Of a DNA stretch of 64,000 bases, positions 49,237-60,548 are shown in pieces. The position numbers were made by a program, and so were the translations under genes. The stretch's first letter is position 1, and every line of letters begins with the position of its first letter. The notes under the pieces are model-generated. The model was not told where the DNA came from. It was given only the letters and a program-made list of their open reading frames with translations, and did not search any database. Source of the DNA: Triglochin maritima (lineage: Eukaryota; Streptophyta; Magnoliopsida; Alismatales; Juncaginaceae); contig OY821779.1 of the NCBI GenBank assembly GCA_963682175.1, positions 3,794,501-3,858,500 of the forward strand, in the 5' to 3' direction.

Positions 49237-51145
49237 TGTAACGTACCCGAAAACAGCGGAAAATTTAAACAATAATAAAGACCGTCAACGGTCAACACTG
49301 GGCACGTCACGGGAAACAAACCAACATATATAATATAAATATGATCCACGTGGAAGTCAAATATACAGACTGACTGTGATTACGACAAAAGCTATACAAT
49401 ATGTAATCACCTCAAAAGAAAGAGACTGACAACTACAGGATCTGATCTCGGGGGCACCGTCCTCGGTCACCACCTCAAACTCTAACCCTGCTCGCTACCT
49501 GAAATGCAAACAACAAACATGCCTGAGTTCCCTGAAGGAACCCCGTATACCAAACCTCCTAAAATATAAAAAGGAATTAAATACAATGCAATGCTATGCA
49601 CATGATCATCCGCCTCGGGCCCACAATAATGCCCTCACCGCCTCCGCGGCACTGAACCACTCCTGCCACTAGGGTCAAGTCAGTCCACCGCTGCCTCACA
49701 AGGGTCAGTCGACACCACTGCTCCCCAAAAAGTGCAGGAAGGAACCCCCGGTACACGCCGCACCCAAGGAGCGAGTCAGCCCGCCGAATACACAACTCGG
49801 GTCAGACGACAGCCACTGCTCCCCCAAGAGTCGCCTAGCGCGCACCCTGCCGGAACATCCTCGGCCTACCGCTAAACCCTCGCAAACTGCCCAAGGTTTA
49901 CGATACACATCCCTCACACCCCGCTCGGTAAGAGAGGAAAAAGGTACAACAATAATACGCCTTCGTCGAAGGTGAAATCCGTAGCTCTCAAAGCCGGTAA
50001 TCAACCGTCGCCTCGGAGCCGGTAGTCGACCTGACATCGACGGATCGCGTGTGGATAAATCCACCAACCTGCGGTAGATCGGTCGACCGCTACAAGCACA
50101 CCGGTCGACCGGTCCCCCACACAGTACACAGTACTGTACAAACAAATCTACCGGTCGAACCACGCCAACCGAATTACCGACCAATCGGTCGAACAAAAGT
50201 CATCTAGCGGTCGACCGTTTGGAAGGTCTACGCTATACCATTTTATATAATATATATATCCGACCGGTCGAACCAAGGGGACGTTCGACCGATAACAGGG
50301 ATTTCAATATTTTGCCCAAGTCTCGTTCGGTCGACCGGAACTGAAATACAGTTCGACCGAAACAACACAAGCACTCTACCGCTTAATTAAATGCTCAGTC
50401 GGTCGACCGAGAGTTAAAGAGCGGTCGACCTTTTGATGGTCAAAGCTCCCAACCGACTTAGCATCGAATGGATCGGTCGAACAAGGTAAAGGACGTTCGA
50501 CCGTTTAATAAGTCAAAATCCCCAACCGACCCATTCTCATCGTTATTCGGTCGACCGGCTAAGTGGTCCCGTTCGACCGATAACAGCATATCCCCTTTTT
50601 CCCGCATGAATTTGGCATAACGGTCGACCGTCTAACGACATCGTTCGACCGTTCGCGGGTAAACATCAATATAATAATAGGATCGGTCGACTGCCTACAG
50701 GCACCGGTCGACCGATCGTCGTCTTCAACCTCTGAATTGGTTGAATTCCGACGGGGAATTCGACACCAACGTCGATCCCCAACACTCACAAGGCACAAGT
50801 GAGTTATAATGAAGATTTGGCATACCTTTTGGTCGAGTGAAGAAGCCTCCCAAGCTTGCACCACTTCACTCCACTTCTTCTTCTCTTTCTTCACTTCTTT
50901 TCCTCTTCTTCTTCACCTCCTTCTTCTTCTTCTCTCTAACCTCTTCTCTCAAGCTCTGGTTGTTGAAAAGGAAAAGAAAACGTTTTATTAACCTTACCTT
51001 CCAATTTATAGGCAAACCAATTCTTATCCAACCTCCACCTCATCCAATCCTAAATCAACACCTCATGCTACACTATTCCAGGATTAGATTAGGTTAATTA
51101 GGTTTAGGTTTAGTTAATTAAGATGTTTTAGATTAGGTTATTACA
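49237..51145 (-). repeat. 5' LTR of the Gypsy element
   Basis: 1,909 bp, nearly identical to 42713-44621. Differences seen: one A near the start, A/G in the TATAAAAAG run, a G lost in one GGTCGACCG word, G/A before CTTAGC, C/T in the CT tract, and A/C near TATTAA. Confidence 0.95.
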
Positions 51146-51150
51146 CAACC

Positions 51151-53335
51151 AACTTGCAAATAAATGATAAATTTGACAAAAGATCCCATAAATGTGTTTT
51201 CATAGGATATCCACAAGATAAAAAGGGTTATAGACTCATTGACATTCAAAATAGGAAAATAATTGTCACTCGAGATGTGGTTTTTCATGAACATATATTC
51301 CCATACCATGATATCACTATGACTATTAATGACATAAATAATACTGCTCCTTGCCCCATGTTTTTGGAAAATGTTAGAGGTAGTTCAACTAATAAGCAAA
51401 ATCATTGTCATGAAAATGCCACACTAACTCAACCCATTCACCATGAGAATGACATTTTGAACACAAATTCAGACTCACACAACCACTATAGAAGAACCAA
51501 ATATTATCATGGACAATCAAAATGATTTAGATGTTGTTATTCAAGTTCAAGACCAGTCATCTCAGGATACAAATCAGCCAAGGCGATCATCAAGGACTCA
51601 GGTGAGATCAATCCTACTTAAAGACTTCGAATGTCCCACACTAAGCACCAACTTAGCAAGCAATGATCATGGATCACAGGTAAGCTCCTCTCTAGGCAAC
51701 AATGTAAAGAGAATGACCAGGTATCCCATCCACAACTTCCTAAGTACAAATTCTATTTCTTCTAGATATGCATGCTACTTACATAACATAGATGATACTA
51801 CCAACTAGTTACAAAGAAGTTTGCAATGACACCAAATGGGTTGATGCTATGAAAAATGAAATAGATGCCTTAAGGATTAACAACACATGGGACATAGTTG
51901 AATTGCCACCTAACAAAAAACCTATTGGATGTAAGTGGGTCTACAAAATAAAGTATAATGCTAAAGGAGAAATAGAAAAATATAAGGCTAGATTAGTAGC
52001 TAAAGGGTTTAACCAGATTGAAGGATTAGATTTTCATGATACATTCGCACTCGTAACTAAAATGGTTACTGTTCGCACAGTTTTAAGTCTAGCTGCGATT
52101 AATGATTGGTTTCTTTATCAACTAGATGTTCATAATGCCTTTTTACAAGGAGATTTAAAGGAAGATGTCTACATGATTAACCAACCTGGTTTCGAAAAAC
52201 AAGGAAGAAACATGGTCTGTAAATTAAACAAATCCATATATGGCATTAAGCAATCATCTAGATGTTGGTTTGAAAAATTATCTACATCTCTAGAAAATCT
52301 GGGCTACAACCAATCAAAGGCAAACTATTCTCTATTCACATCCCAAACCAAAGACTCTTTTACTGTCATATTGGTTTATGTTGACGACATCTTAATTGCA
52401 GGAAATAACAACGACATAATTACTCAACTTAAATCCAAACTGAAGCAACACTTCCACATCAAGGATTTGGGAGAGCTAAAGTACTTCTTAGGCTTGGAAG
52501 TAGCTAGGAGCAAGAAAGGGATAAATATCAATCAGCGGAAGTATGCAATGCAAATTCTCAAAGACACAGGGCTGCTGGGATCGAAACCCTCTCCAAGTCC
52601 TCTAGAAGTCAACCGTAAATTGGCTGAGGATACCGGTGAAACTCTTGAAGACCCCACTCAATATAGGAGGCTAATAGGGAGGTTGCTTTACCTCACTATC
52701 ACCCGACCAAACATTACGTTCCTGGTTAACTTTCTCAGCCAATTCATGAGCAAACCAGGCAAAAGACATCTACAAGCTGCATATAGGATCGTCAAGTACA
52801 TCAAGGGTGCTCCAGGACACGGTCTTCATTTTGCTGCTCAAAATCAACCACTTCTCAAAGGCTTTTGTGACTCGGATTGGGCTAGTTGTCCTCTTACAAG
52901 GCATTCCACCACCGATTTTGCTATGTTCCTTGGAAATTCACTCATTTCGTGGAAGACCAAGAAGCAAACAACCATTTCTCGATCTTCAGCTGAAGCCGAG
53001 TACAGGTCGATGGCTAACACTTCATGTGAGATAACATGGCTTATTATGCTCTTGAAGGATCTCGATGTCCACCACAAATCTGCAGCAACTTTGTATTGTG
53101 ACAATCAATCGACACACTACACATCGCAGCCAATCCGGCGAGAGAACCAAACATATAAAGATAGATTGTCATCTCATTAGAGAGTAGGTCAAGGCAGGCA
53201 TTATCCAAACCAAATACATCAACACTCAACTTCAAATTTCAGACGTCTTCACCAAGGCTTTGTGTTCCAACCGGTTCCATGAGCTTATTTCCAAGTTGGG
53301 AATGTGTAACATACATTCTCCAACTTGAAGAGGGC
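51151..53335 (+). pseudogene. Copia integrase end, RT and RNase H
   Basis: It resumes in phase with the part before the Gypsy insertion (KCVFIGYPQDKKGYRLIDIQ). Shifts follow near 51525 and 51790. From 51792 the RT reads KPIGCKWVYKIKYNAKGEIE, LDVHNAFLQGDLKEDVYM, and the catalytic VILVYVDDILIAG. RNase H has GFCDSDWASCPLTRHST and SRSSAEAEYRSMA. The frame breaks again between 53110 and 53180, and the last ~50 codons (ISDVFTKALCSNRFHELISK) lie in another frame. The catalytic residues of RT remain. Confidence 0.9.
53324..53335 (+). other. polypurine tract of the Copia element
   Basis: GAAGAGGGC directly precedes the TGTTGG start of the 3' LTR. Confidence 0.7.
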
Positions 53336-53812
53336 TGTTGGAATTCATGACAATTCTGTAAATCATGTATTTTAGATCTTTCAATTACTTATGATATACA
53401 CAGGACATGAATTATCATTGTAAGAGTCACCAGGTAATTGGATCATTTTAACCAATTACCCAGAACTCAGTTGCATAATCGGATCAGATCATCATCATAC
53501 CAGATTAATCCATGTAAACAACCCTATATAATGGTCTTACTATTATTTTTATTAATAATGAAAAATTATTCTTCACTTTCCCTTTTCAATCGTCACACTC
53601 CTGATCTCCTTCCCTTTTTTGATCAAACACCAAGATCACATCGATCTTGGAAACCAATCACCAAATCATCAAAATCAAGACCTCAATCAACTCCTCCCTA
53701 TTGTTCCGTCCTCCGATCACCGTAGTCACCGCCACATCGTCGTCGTCATCTCAGCAAAAGTTCTTGTAGGGTTCGATCGTGAAGAATCAAGAAACCGTTG
53801 TGGTTTTCTACA
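53336..53812 (+). repeat. 3' LTR of the Copia element
   Basis: 477 bp, about 11 bp longer than the 5' LTR through small indels, with several substitutions. It is followed directly by the CACTG duplication. Confidence 0.92.
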
Positions 53813-53817
53813 CACTG

Positions 53818-54773
53818 ATGGTATTCAAGTCTTGATAGTCGAGTTGCACTAGGAACCGAACCAGAGCCATTCAAAACTAATAACATGTTAAGACAATATA
53901 TTAATTAATATACTATTATATTACATTTGGCACCAGAACAGTAGACATAGTAACAAGTGCATGGGGGGGGGGGGGGGGGGGGGGGGGGTCCTTTTGACTG
54001 CTCATTTCAATTTCATGTAAAATCTTGATGCCTTTTTCCTCCGATGTTCCTTTTGTAACATTTTCTTGGTTTCACACCGAAACTTACGGAGTCGAAGCTA
54101 GCTGCCAAGTTGTGGTCTAAGATCAAGGGTTGCGAAGGCATTTGCATGGCTGGAATCCAATAAGTTGCAGCTGTGGTTCAAAGGCCTGCGTTGACAAATT
54201 TTGTCTGGGTTTTATTGCATGTCGGCGCTCAAACTTTGTCTTATTTGTCACTATTAGCGTCTTTTGGTCATCATCCTATTGTCTTGTCTGTATTTTACTC
54301 GCTCCAAGTTCGGATCGTTCCCTTCTCTAGATAAATCACAACTTTGTCTGAATTCATGTTTTTCACTTACAGTAGCATGTAAAATATTCACGTCTATGCT
54401 ACTGATCTATAGGGCATCAATAGTAGTTATTTTCTCTTAAGAACATAAATACAATTATGGCAGCAAAATTGAACGAAAACAAAACGATATCGTGCACCAT
54501 ATATGATTGCATAACAAATAAGAATACAAATACAACTGCTTTTTGATTTTATGACCATAATTATATTTATTGTCATATTTAAAAGGATTTTGTACGTGTC
54601 TACTATATTGTACTAAACGAATTTGAATCCATTAGACAAATAGTATCCGGATCACCTTTCCTTTCACCCATAAATATGATCATGCAAATACGAGGATGGG
54701 ATGATATTAAGAGTGATTTGTCGGGAGCCAATTCTGCCGAAAGATTTCTCAATCTTGGAACAATTAAGATTAG
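53818..54773. other. intergenic DNA with a 26-G run
   Basis: No coding frame with a known motif. A homopolymer of 26 G lies at 53963-53988. Otherwise AT-rich host DNA between two LTR insertions. Confidence 0.5.
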
Positions 54774-56763
54774 TAATCTGTAACATCCTCAAAAGCGGAA
54801 GAAATTTAATTTTTAATTAAACACAACACGAGGATATTACCAACGAAAAGGCCAACTGGTGCACCAACATATATACAATATATATATCTGAGAGTTTACA
54901 AAAGTGTGATTACAACAAAAGATAAGGAAAATATACATGTAATCACTCGGACCTCCAAAACAAGGAAAGCAGGATCTGGTCCCGAAGGCGCTCCTCCGCT
55001 GTCACCACCTCCTAATGCTGCCTATGACCTGACATAAAACATGAATATACCTGAGTTTCCCGAGAGGAAACCCCGTATGCCAAACCTCTAAAACAATAAA
55101 TGACTAGATATCTAAAGCATGTATGATATGAAATGCGATAGACCAACAACGTCTCACTGGGTCCTCGGGAACTCTCTCCCTACCACAGTAGACCCAAACA
55201 GTGACGGGTCACACGGGTCCTCTAGCCCAACCCTCACACACGTGCCCCAGGCACCTCAGCCGGAAACTCCCTCGGCGACAACACACGTGCCCCAGGCACC
55301 ACGACCGGAAATATCCTCGGTCAACACACACATGTGCCCCAGGCACCGCCGGATTACTCTCAGGTCGGTATCCTCTGTACCGCTGCCATCTTGAGCTGTC
55401 CAGAAGACCACTCTCAGGCCGGCACCGTCACCCCTCTAGGACCGGAGATCCGTTGCCATCTTGAGCTGGCCCCACACGCGAACCACCCTCAGGCCAGCAC
55501 CGGTCACCCCACTAGGGCCAGAGATCCGTTGCCTTCTTGGGCTGGCCCGACAACACCCGTGAACCACTCACTGGCCGGCACCGTCACCCACCAAGGGCCG
55601 GAGATCCGTCACCAACATGAGCTGGCTTCACAACACAAGAACACGCGAAAACCGTACCAAACGGTCGAACAAAAAGTCCCAACCGGTCGACCGAATCCTC
55701 TCACCAGGACTGGCCCAACCAACAAAACTGTCAATCGGTCGAACGGCAAAGGGGTCCCGTTCGACCGAATTCGACCAGTAAGAACTCGTGCCACAGTAAT
55801 ATGCACCAACGGTCGAACGACCCAAACTCACCGGTCGACCGAAAACGACCAGTACCAAACCCCAAAATCCGCATAGTGCACCGGTCGACCGGAACATCTC
55901 ACGGTCGAACCAACTTAAGTTATTTTTAATCGCCGGTCGAACAAGTCAACAAGGCGGTCGACCGTTTGGATGGTCAACGCCCCCAACCGACTTACAACAG
56001 TGCTTTCGGTCGACCGGCAAAGGGGTCCCGTTCGACCGAAAACACACAGAACCTTTTCTCCCTTGATCAAACGTACCACCGGTCGACCACTCGACGAGTA
56101 TCGTTCGACCGGTGCAAGGGTTTTCCGCCCAAATTCCTCTACAACCGGTCGACCGAACCATGCCACCGGTCGACCGATTATAGTGCAGAACTCAGCTGCA
56201 CGGGTCCGACGAGCCCTCCGGCCTACCGTCGACCACCCCAACACCCACCAAAGCATGAGTGAGCATCAAAGTAAAACCTTACATACCTTGAAGACTTGAA
56301 GAAGCCTTCGAAGACTCGACGGCGAGCTTTTCCTCGCAAATCACCTCCTCCGGTGAAAACCAACCGAACGACGATCTACCCTCACCGGCGAACGTCCGAT
56401 CCTTGCCTCGCCTTCAGAACCGCACGGCTCGAGCTCCTCCACGCACCGGAGGTCTGATCAGAGAGAGAGAGGGTTTGAGCGGTGAGAGAGAGAAAAACGC
56501 GAGAGAGAGGGAGAGAGAATCACACACTCACCTTAAACCCTTCTCTTCCAATCTCCACCCTTCATCTCATCTCAACCAAACCAAATCAATCTCAGCCCTC
56601 CATCATAATCCTCCCAATTAAGCCCCTAATCAAAGCCAAAACATGATTGGTCCTAATAAGGATTAAGGATATTACATAATCCGACCTCAGTAGTCATATT
56701 TATTATGCTTGAGATGTTTCAAATTTAAAATAGTAGGATGGGATGATATTAAGAGTGATTTGT
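54693..56763. repeat. 29-bp direct repeats around the second solo LTR
   Basis: The 29 bp at 54693-54721 (AGGATGGGATGATATTAAGA onward) recur exactly at 56735-56763. They lie 52 bp before and 53 bp after the solo-LTR target duplications, so they are not the duplication itself. Confidence 0.8.
54779..56676 (-). mobile_element. solo LTR of a related Gypsy family
   Basis: TGTAACATCCTC...GGATATTACA, 1,898 bp, with a perfect 5-bp duplication TAATC (54774-54778 and 56677-56681). The layout parallels the other Gypsy LTRs: AGCGGAA near the start, a GTCACCACCT block, then GGTCGACCG clusters (55680-56180), then a purine/pyrimidine tract. Overall sequence is clearly different, so it is a sister family. 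It also has a GTGCCCCAGGCACC repeat at 55240-55350. No internal region is present. Strand is inferred from the parallel layout. Confidence 0.88.
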
Positions 56764-57004
56764 TTGGAGGATATCAAATAATTTTTGGAACTCTAGTTTT
56801 ATGACTTCCTTTTACTTTGGAGTAGAAGTGAAGAAAGTCATCCAAAGTACAAAATTATAAAGTTGTAGAACTCTTGGAATTTAACTTTTTGAACTTCATT
56901 ACATTTTCCTGCAAATCAATCACCAGAATTCATTACATTTTCGTACAAACCAATCACACTCATAGTAGATAAAAATCTAAAAAACATAAGCGCAAAATTC
57001 CCCC

Positions 57005-57098
57005 TTTGACATGATCTCTACAAAATGGTTACCAGAAGGGGACAATAATACTGAATGTTTACATAAATTTGCAAATTCTCATCGGAGGACCATCCCCC
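57005..57098 (+). pseudogene. LINE fragment, pre-RT region
   Basis: Reads FDMISTKWLPEGDNNTECLH and KFANSHRRTIPLLN, the well-known plant LINE motif KWLKEGDxNTKFFHxxAxxRRR-N that precedes the reverse transcriptase. It ends abruptly where an LTR-like TGTTGAATATTGG begins. Probably the same LINE as 60549-62260. Confidence 0.65.
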
Positions 57099-60000
57099 TG
57101 TTGAATATTGGTCTATATTTGTTAAGGAAACAAAACCAGGAAGAAACGATCGACCGGATGGGATCCGGTCTAGCGATCCAAAACTCCAGGCACTTTTGGC
57201 GATGCAGGGTTCAGACGACCGAATTGGATTCGTTCCACCGAACCAAGGATTCTAGGCACTTTGGGTGCACCTGGGATCGGATGACCGAATGAGATCCATC
57301 TATCGTCAGAAGACAACATACGTTTCGGAACAACGGGTTCGGTAAACCGTTGGTGGTTTTTGGTGTTCCGAGAATCACGAGAGAGTCTGTCGAAATGGGA
57401 ACGGTCCACCGAGAACATGAAGAAGCACTCCAACGGTCAACCGGAAAGGATTCGGGTAACCAAATCACAACAGGAAGCGTTCATGTTTAGTCAAGGACGA
57501 TCGACCGAATGAGTATCGGTCGACAGTTGCCCACGTTTTTTCAGCACAATTTTGCTTAATTGTAGCTCGATTTTTTAGTCTATAAAAAGGATTGTTTGCT
57601 CTTGGTTTCAACATAACGTACAAGTGTAATATTTCCTTCATTCTGAGTTGAGAGATTAGGCTAGAGAAAGATCTAGAGTGCTTTGGAGGACATATTGTCT
57701 CTATATACTTGTAATCTCAGTTGCTTCTCTTGTTGGAGAAGCGGAAGAAGGAAAGGAAACCCGCAGGAGACCCCCCAAGGACGTAGGCATGTTGCCGAAC
57801 CTTGTAAATCGCGTGTGTCGTGGTTGTTTCAGGTGTGCATTTGTGTTTGCTTGTTTATTTCCATCTTATTTGCGTTCTTGTTGCATTGAGTTTGGGAGAG
57901 GATCCGAAGTTTATTTCCGTAAGTTAATATTCGGTATTACGTGGTGCGTTGTTAGTGCATTGTTAGATCTCCTCCCAACCCTCTCTAATCTTGAGCACAC
58001 TTGAGTGAGAATAGGATTTAAGACTAAAGTGTGGAATGTTTGAGGCTTGGAGTGTTTGGAGCTTTCTCTCTAATGTAATGGACAAATAGTAGTGGGAGAG
58101 TTGTGTTAAAATGTATTTTACAACTCTATTTATAAGCTCCAAAAGAGTTATAGCCGTTGGGGATGAATTTGGTAAAGATTGTGTAAGATACAGAAAACAG
58201 AAAACAGAAACTGACAAGACCCAATTCTGAGTAAATTCGGTCGACCGGATGGGCTGTTTGGTCGACCATTTAGAAATTTAGAACTCGGTTCGGTCGATCG
58301 GTAAAAGAACGGTCGACCGCCAAAGGCTATAATCTAGGTACACTTAAATGATCGATCGAACACCGAGATAGGTTCGGTCGACCGATTCACACCAAGCACT
58401 TTGGGGTTGACAAACAAGATTAAGTTCGGTCGACCGAAACAAGGTCCATGGTCGACCGAAAATTGACAGGCACTTATGGGTTTGTCAAGACTTCTAAGTT
58501 CGGTTGACCGAACAAGGTCCTCGGTCGACCGATACAAAAAAATGTATTTGGGGTATTTTAAGATAATACGAATACGACCGTTGGGTATATACGACAAAAC
58601 AAACGGTCGAAAATTTGTTGAAACTCGGTCGACCCAAAAGGTCTAGACGGTCGACCGAACTTGGGCAGTTAAACACTAACAGGATATATGATAACTCGGT
58701 CGACCGAACGGTCCGTTTCGGTCGACCGAATGTGGGCAGACTGTTCAGGTTTTGCTTTAGTGTTTTCCGGTCTAAGTTTGGGTGATCTATTGAAGTCCAA
58801 ATTATATGAAATTTCGTGTGTGAATTCTATAGGGAACCTAGTGTGTGTTTGAGTAGTTTTTAGTTCAATTACACAAAGTTCCTAAGACTCAAAGAAATAT
58901 ACAAAATACATGTCTTCAAATGAGCTTGATTACATGTATTGACTTGATTTTCTTTCTTCCTTGAGTCTTGATCACCTGTAGAGGTTAGCACAAAGCAATA
59001 TATATGTAATGCAACATGTGTGCTACTCTATATGATCACAATTAAGATTAGGTTGATTAAATAATCAAAATATAGATTAAGGCCAAAAAGCCAACAAATT
59101 AAACAATAGATGCAGCGGAAACGATTTTAAAAAAAAAGTAGCGAAAAACAAGCAAACCACAAATGGACATGAGATTTTACATAGATTCGGTCACCCTCCT
59201 ACGTCCTCTCTTGCATGTTTTTCTATACACTTCGAGTTCCGCTCATGTCTTCACTATCTGCTCATCGTTCTTGGCCGGGAGACAACATTTATTTACAATC
59301 TTCAAGCTAGTGAACCGTCGTCGCTTAGCTTGGAATCATTTTCTCACAATCCGAGAAGGATGCTTCAGACTTTCACCAGAGTCTTTACTCTTTTGACCAA
59401 AGAACTTGAGTGGAACAACACTCTCTAGATTGAGCACACTTTGAGTATGATATTGAAATGATAAAAAATGTGGAAGTTTAAGGCTTAGAGTGTATGATTT
59501 AGGGTTTTGAGGATTGAGAGACTTCTCTCTAATGTATGAGACAATTGGAAGTGTGAGAGTTGTATAAATAATGTGTTTTGACCTCTATTTATAAACTCCT
59601 AAAGTTTTCTAACCGTTGGGGAAGAATTGGTTCATTGGTGTGAACAACACACAAACAGAAATCAAGATTCAGCAAAACAATCCCTCAATGGTCGACCAAA
59701 ACGGGATAAACGGTCGACCGTTTTCTTAAGAATAAGGAAAAGTTTGAACCTCAATAAGTGTCGGTCGAACCTACTAGGCTATAACTTAAGTTCACTTAAG
59801 TGAAAGATCGAACCAAAAGCATGGGACGGTTGACCGTTCAGAGGATTTTGGCCAGGAAAAAGGTAATCGGTCGAACACAAGATATGGATTCGTTCGACCA
59901 AAAATAACAAGCATTTTTGGGCTCAAGAAAAGTGTTCATTCGGTCGACCAATTTTAGGTCATCGTTCGACCAGTGCCCAATTGTATTTTAAGGTAGGTTG

Positions 60001-60548
60001 AAGTTATACGAATATGATCGTTGGAAGAATACGACAAGTATAATGGTCATCCAAAAATGGGGGAATGGTTGACCGAAAAGGTCCAAGAGGTCGCCAAGAG
60101 AGATAGGTAAAATCATTGTAGGCTAATTGGTTGAAACGGTCGAACAAAGATCTAGGGTCGGTCGACTGTTTTTCACAGACAGATTAGGTTGAGGTTTAGG
60201 TGATTTTCTGGTCTAAGTTTGGTTGATCTATTGAAATCAAATTGATGTGAAATTTTGTGTATGACTTCTACAATGAATCTAGTTGTATGTGAATAAGTTT
60301 TAACTCTTGTATGCTCAAAATTACACAAGTTCCTAAGACTCAAAATAAAGTAAAATTAAATGTCTTCAAATAGTTTTGATTACACGTCTTGACTTCATTC
60401 AATTTTTCTTGAGTCTTGATTCACTTGTAGATGTTAGCACAATATAATATATGTTGTATGCATTATGTTTACTACACTACATTTGATTGTGATTAAGATT
60501 AAGTTGATTAAATCATCAAAACAAGGATTAAGACAAAAAAAACCAACA
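57099..60548. mobile_element. cluster of Copia-like LTR fragments in both orientations
   Basis: Three LTR-like pieces. 57099 to about 57990 is on +: TGTTGAATATTGG, TATA CTATAAAAAGG near 57580, and GGACGTAGGCATGTTGCCGA near 57778, a motif typical of Maximus/SIRE-type LTRs. About 57990-59096 and about 59112-60548 are two tandem, diverged minus-strand copies. Each begins TGTTGG (minus), has TTTGATxATTTAATCAACxTA, a TATAAATAGAG box, TAACCGTTGGGGA and a row of GGTCGACCG words. No gag-pol remains. The exact inner borders are uncertain. Confidence 0.6.

Larger units (their letters stand above)
42713..51145 (-). mobile_element. Ty3/Gypsy chromovirus (Tekay/Del-like), full length
   Basis: An 8,433-bp element inserted in the Copia integrase region with the 5-bp duplication CAACC at 42708-42712 and 51146-51150. 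Two LTRs of 1,909 bp each differ at only about six positions by eye, so the insertion is recent. Coding strand is minus; the 5' LTR is 49237-51145. Domain order gag-protease-RT-RNase H-integrase-chromodomain marks a chromovirus. One in-frame TAG is the only coding lesion I see. Confidence 0.96.
39950..53812 (+). mobile_element. Ty1/Copia element, split by a Gypsy insertion
   Basis: LTRs 39950-40415 and 53336-53812 start TGTTGGAATTC and end TTTTCTACA. A perfect 5-bp duplication CACTG flanks them (39945-39949 and 53813-53817). The initiator-tRNA-Met primer site follows the 5' LTR and a purine tract precedes the 3' LTR. Without the 8.4-kb Gypsy insertion it is about 5.4 kb, normal for Copia. The domain order protease-integrase-RT-RNase H is Copia-type. 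Several frameshifts make it non-autonomous. Confidence 0.95.
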
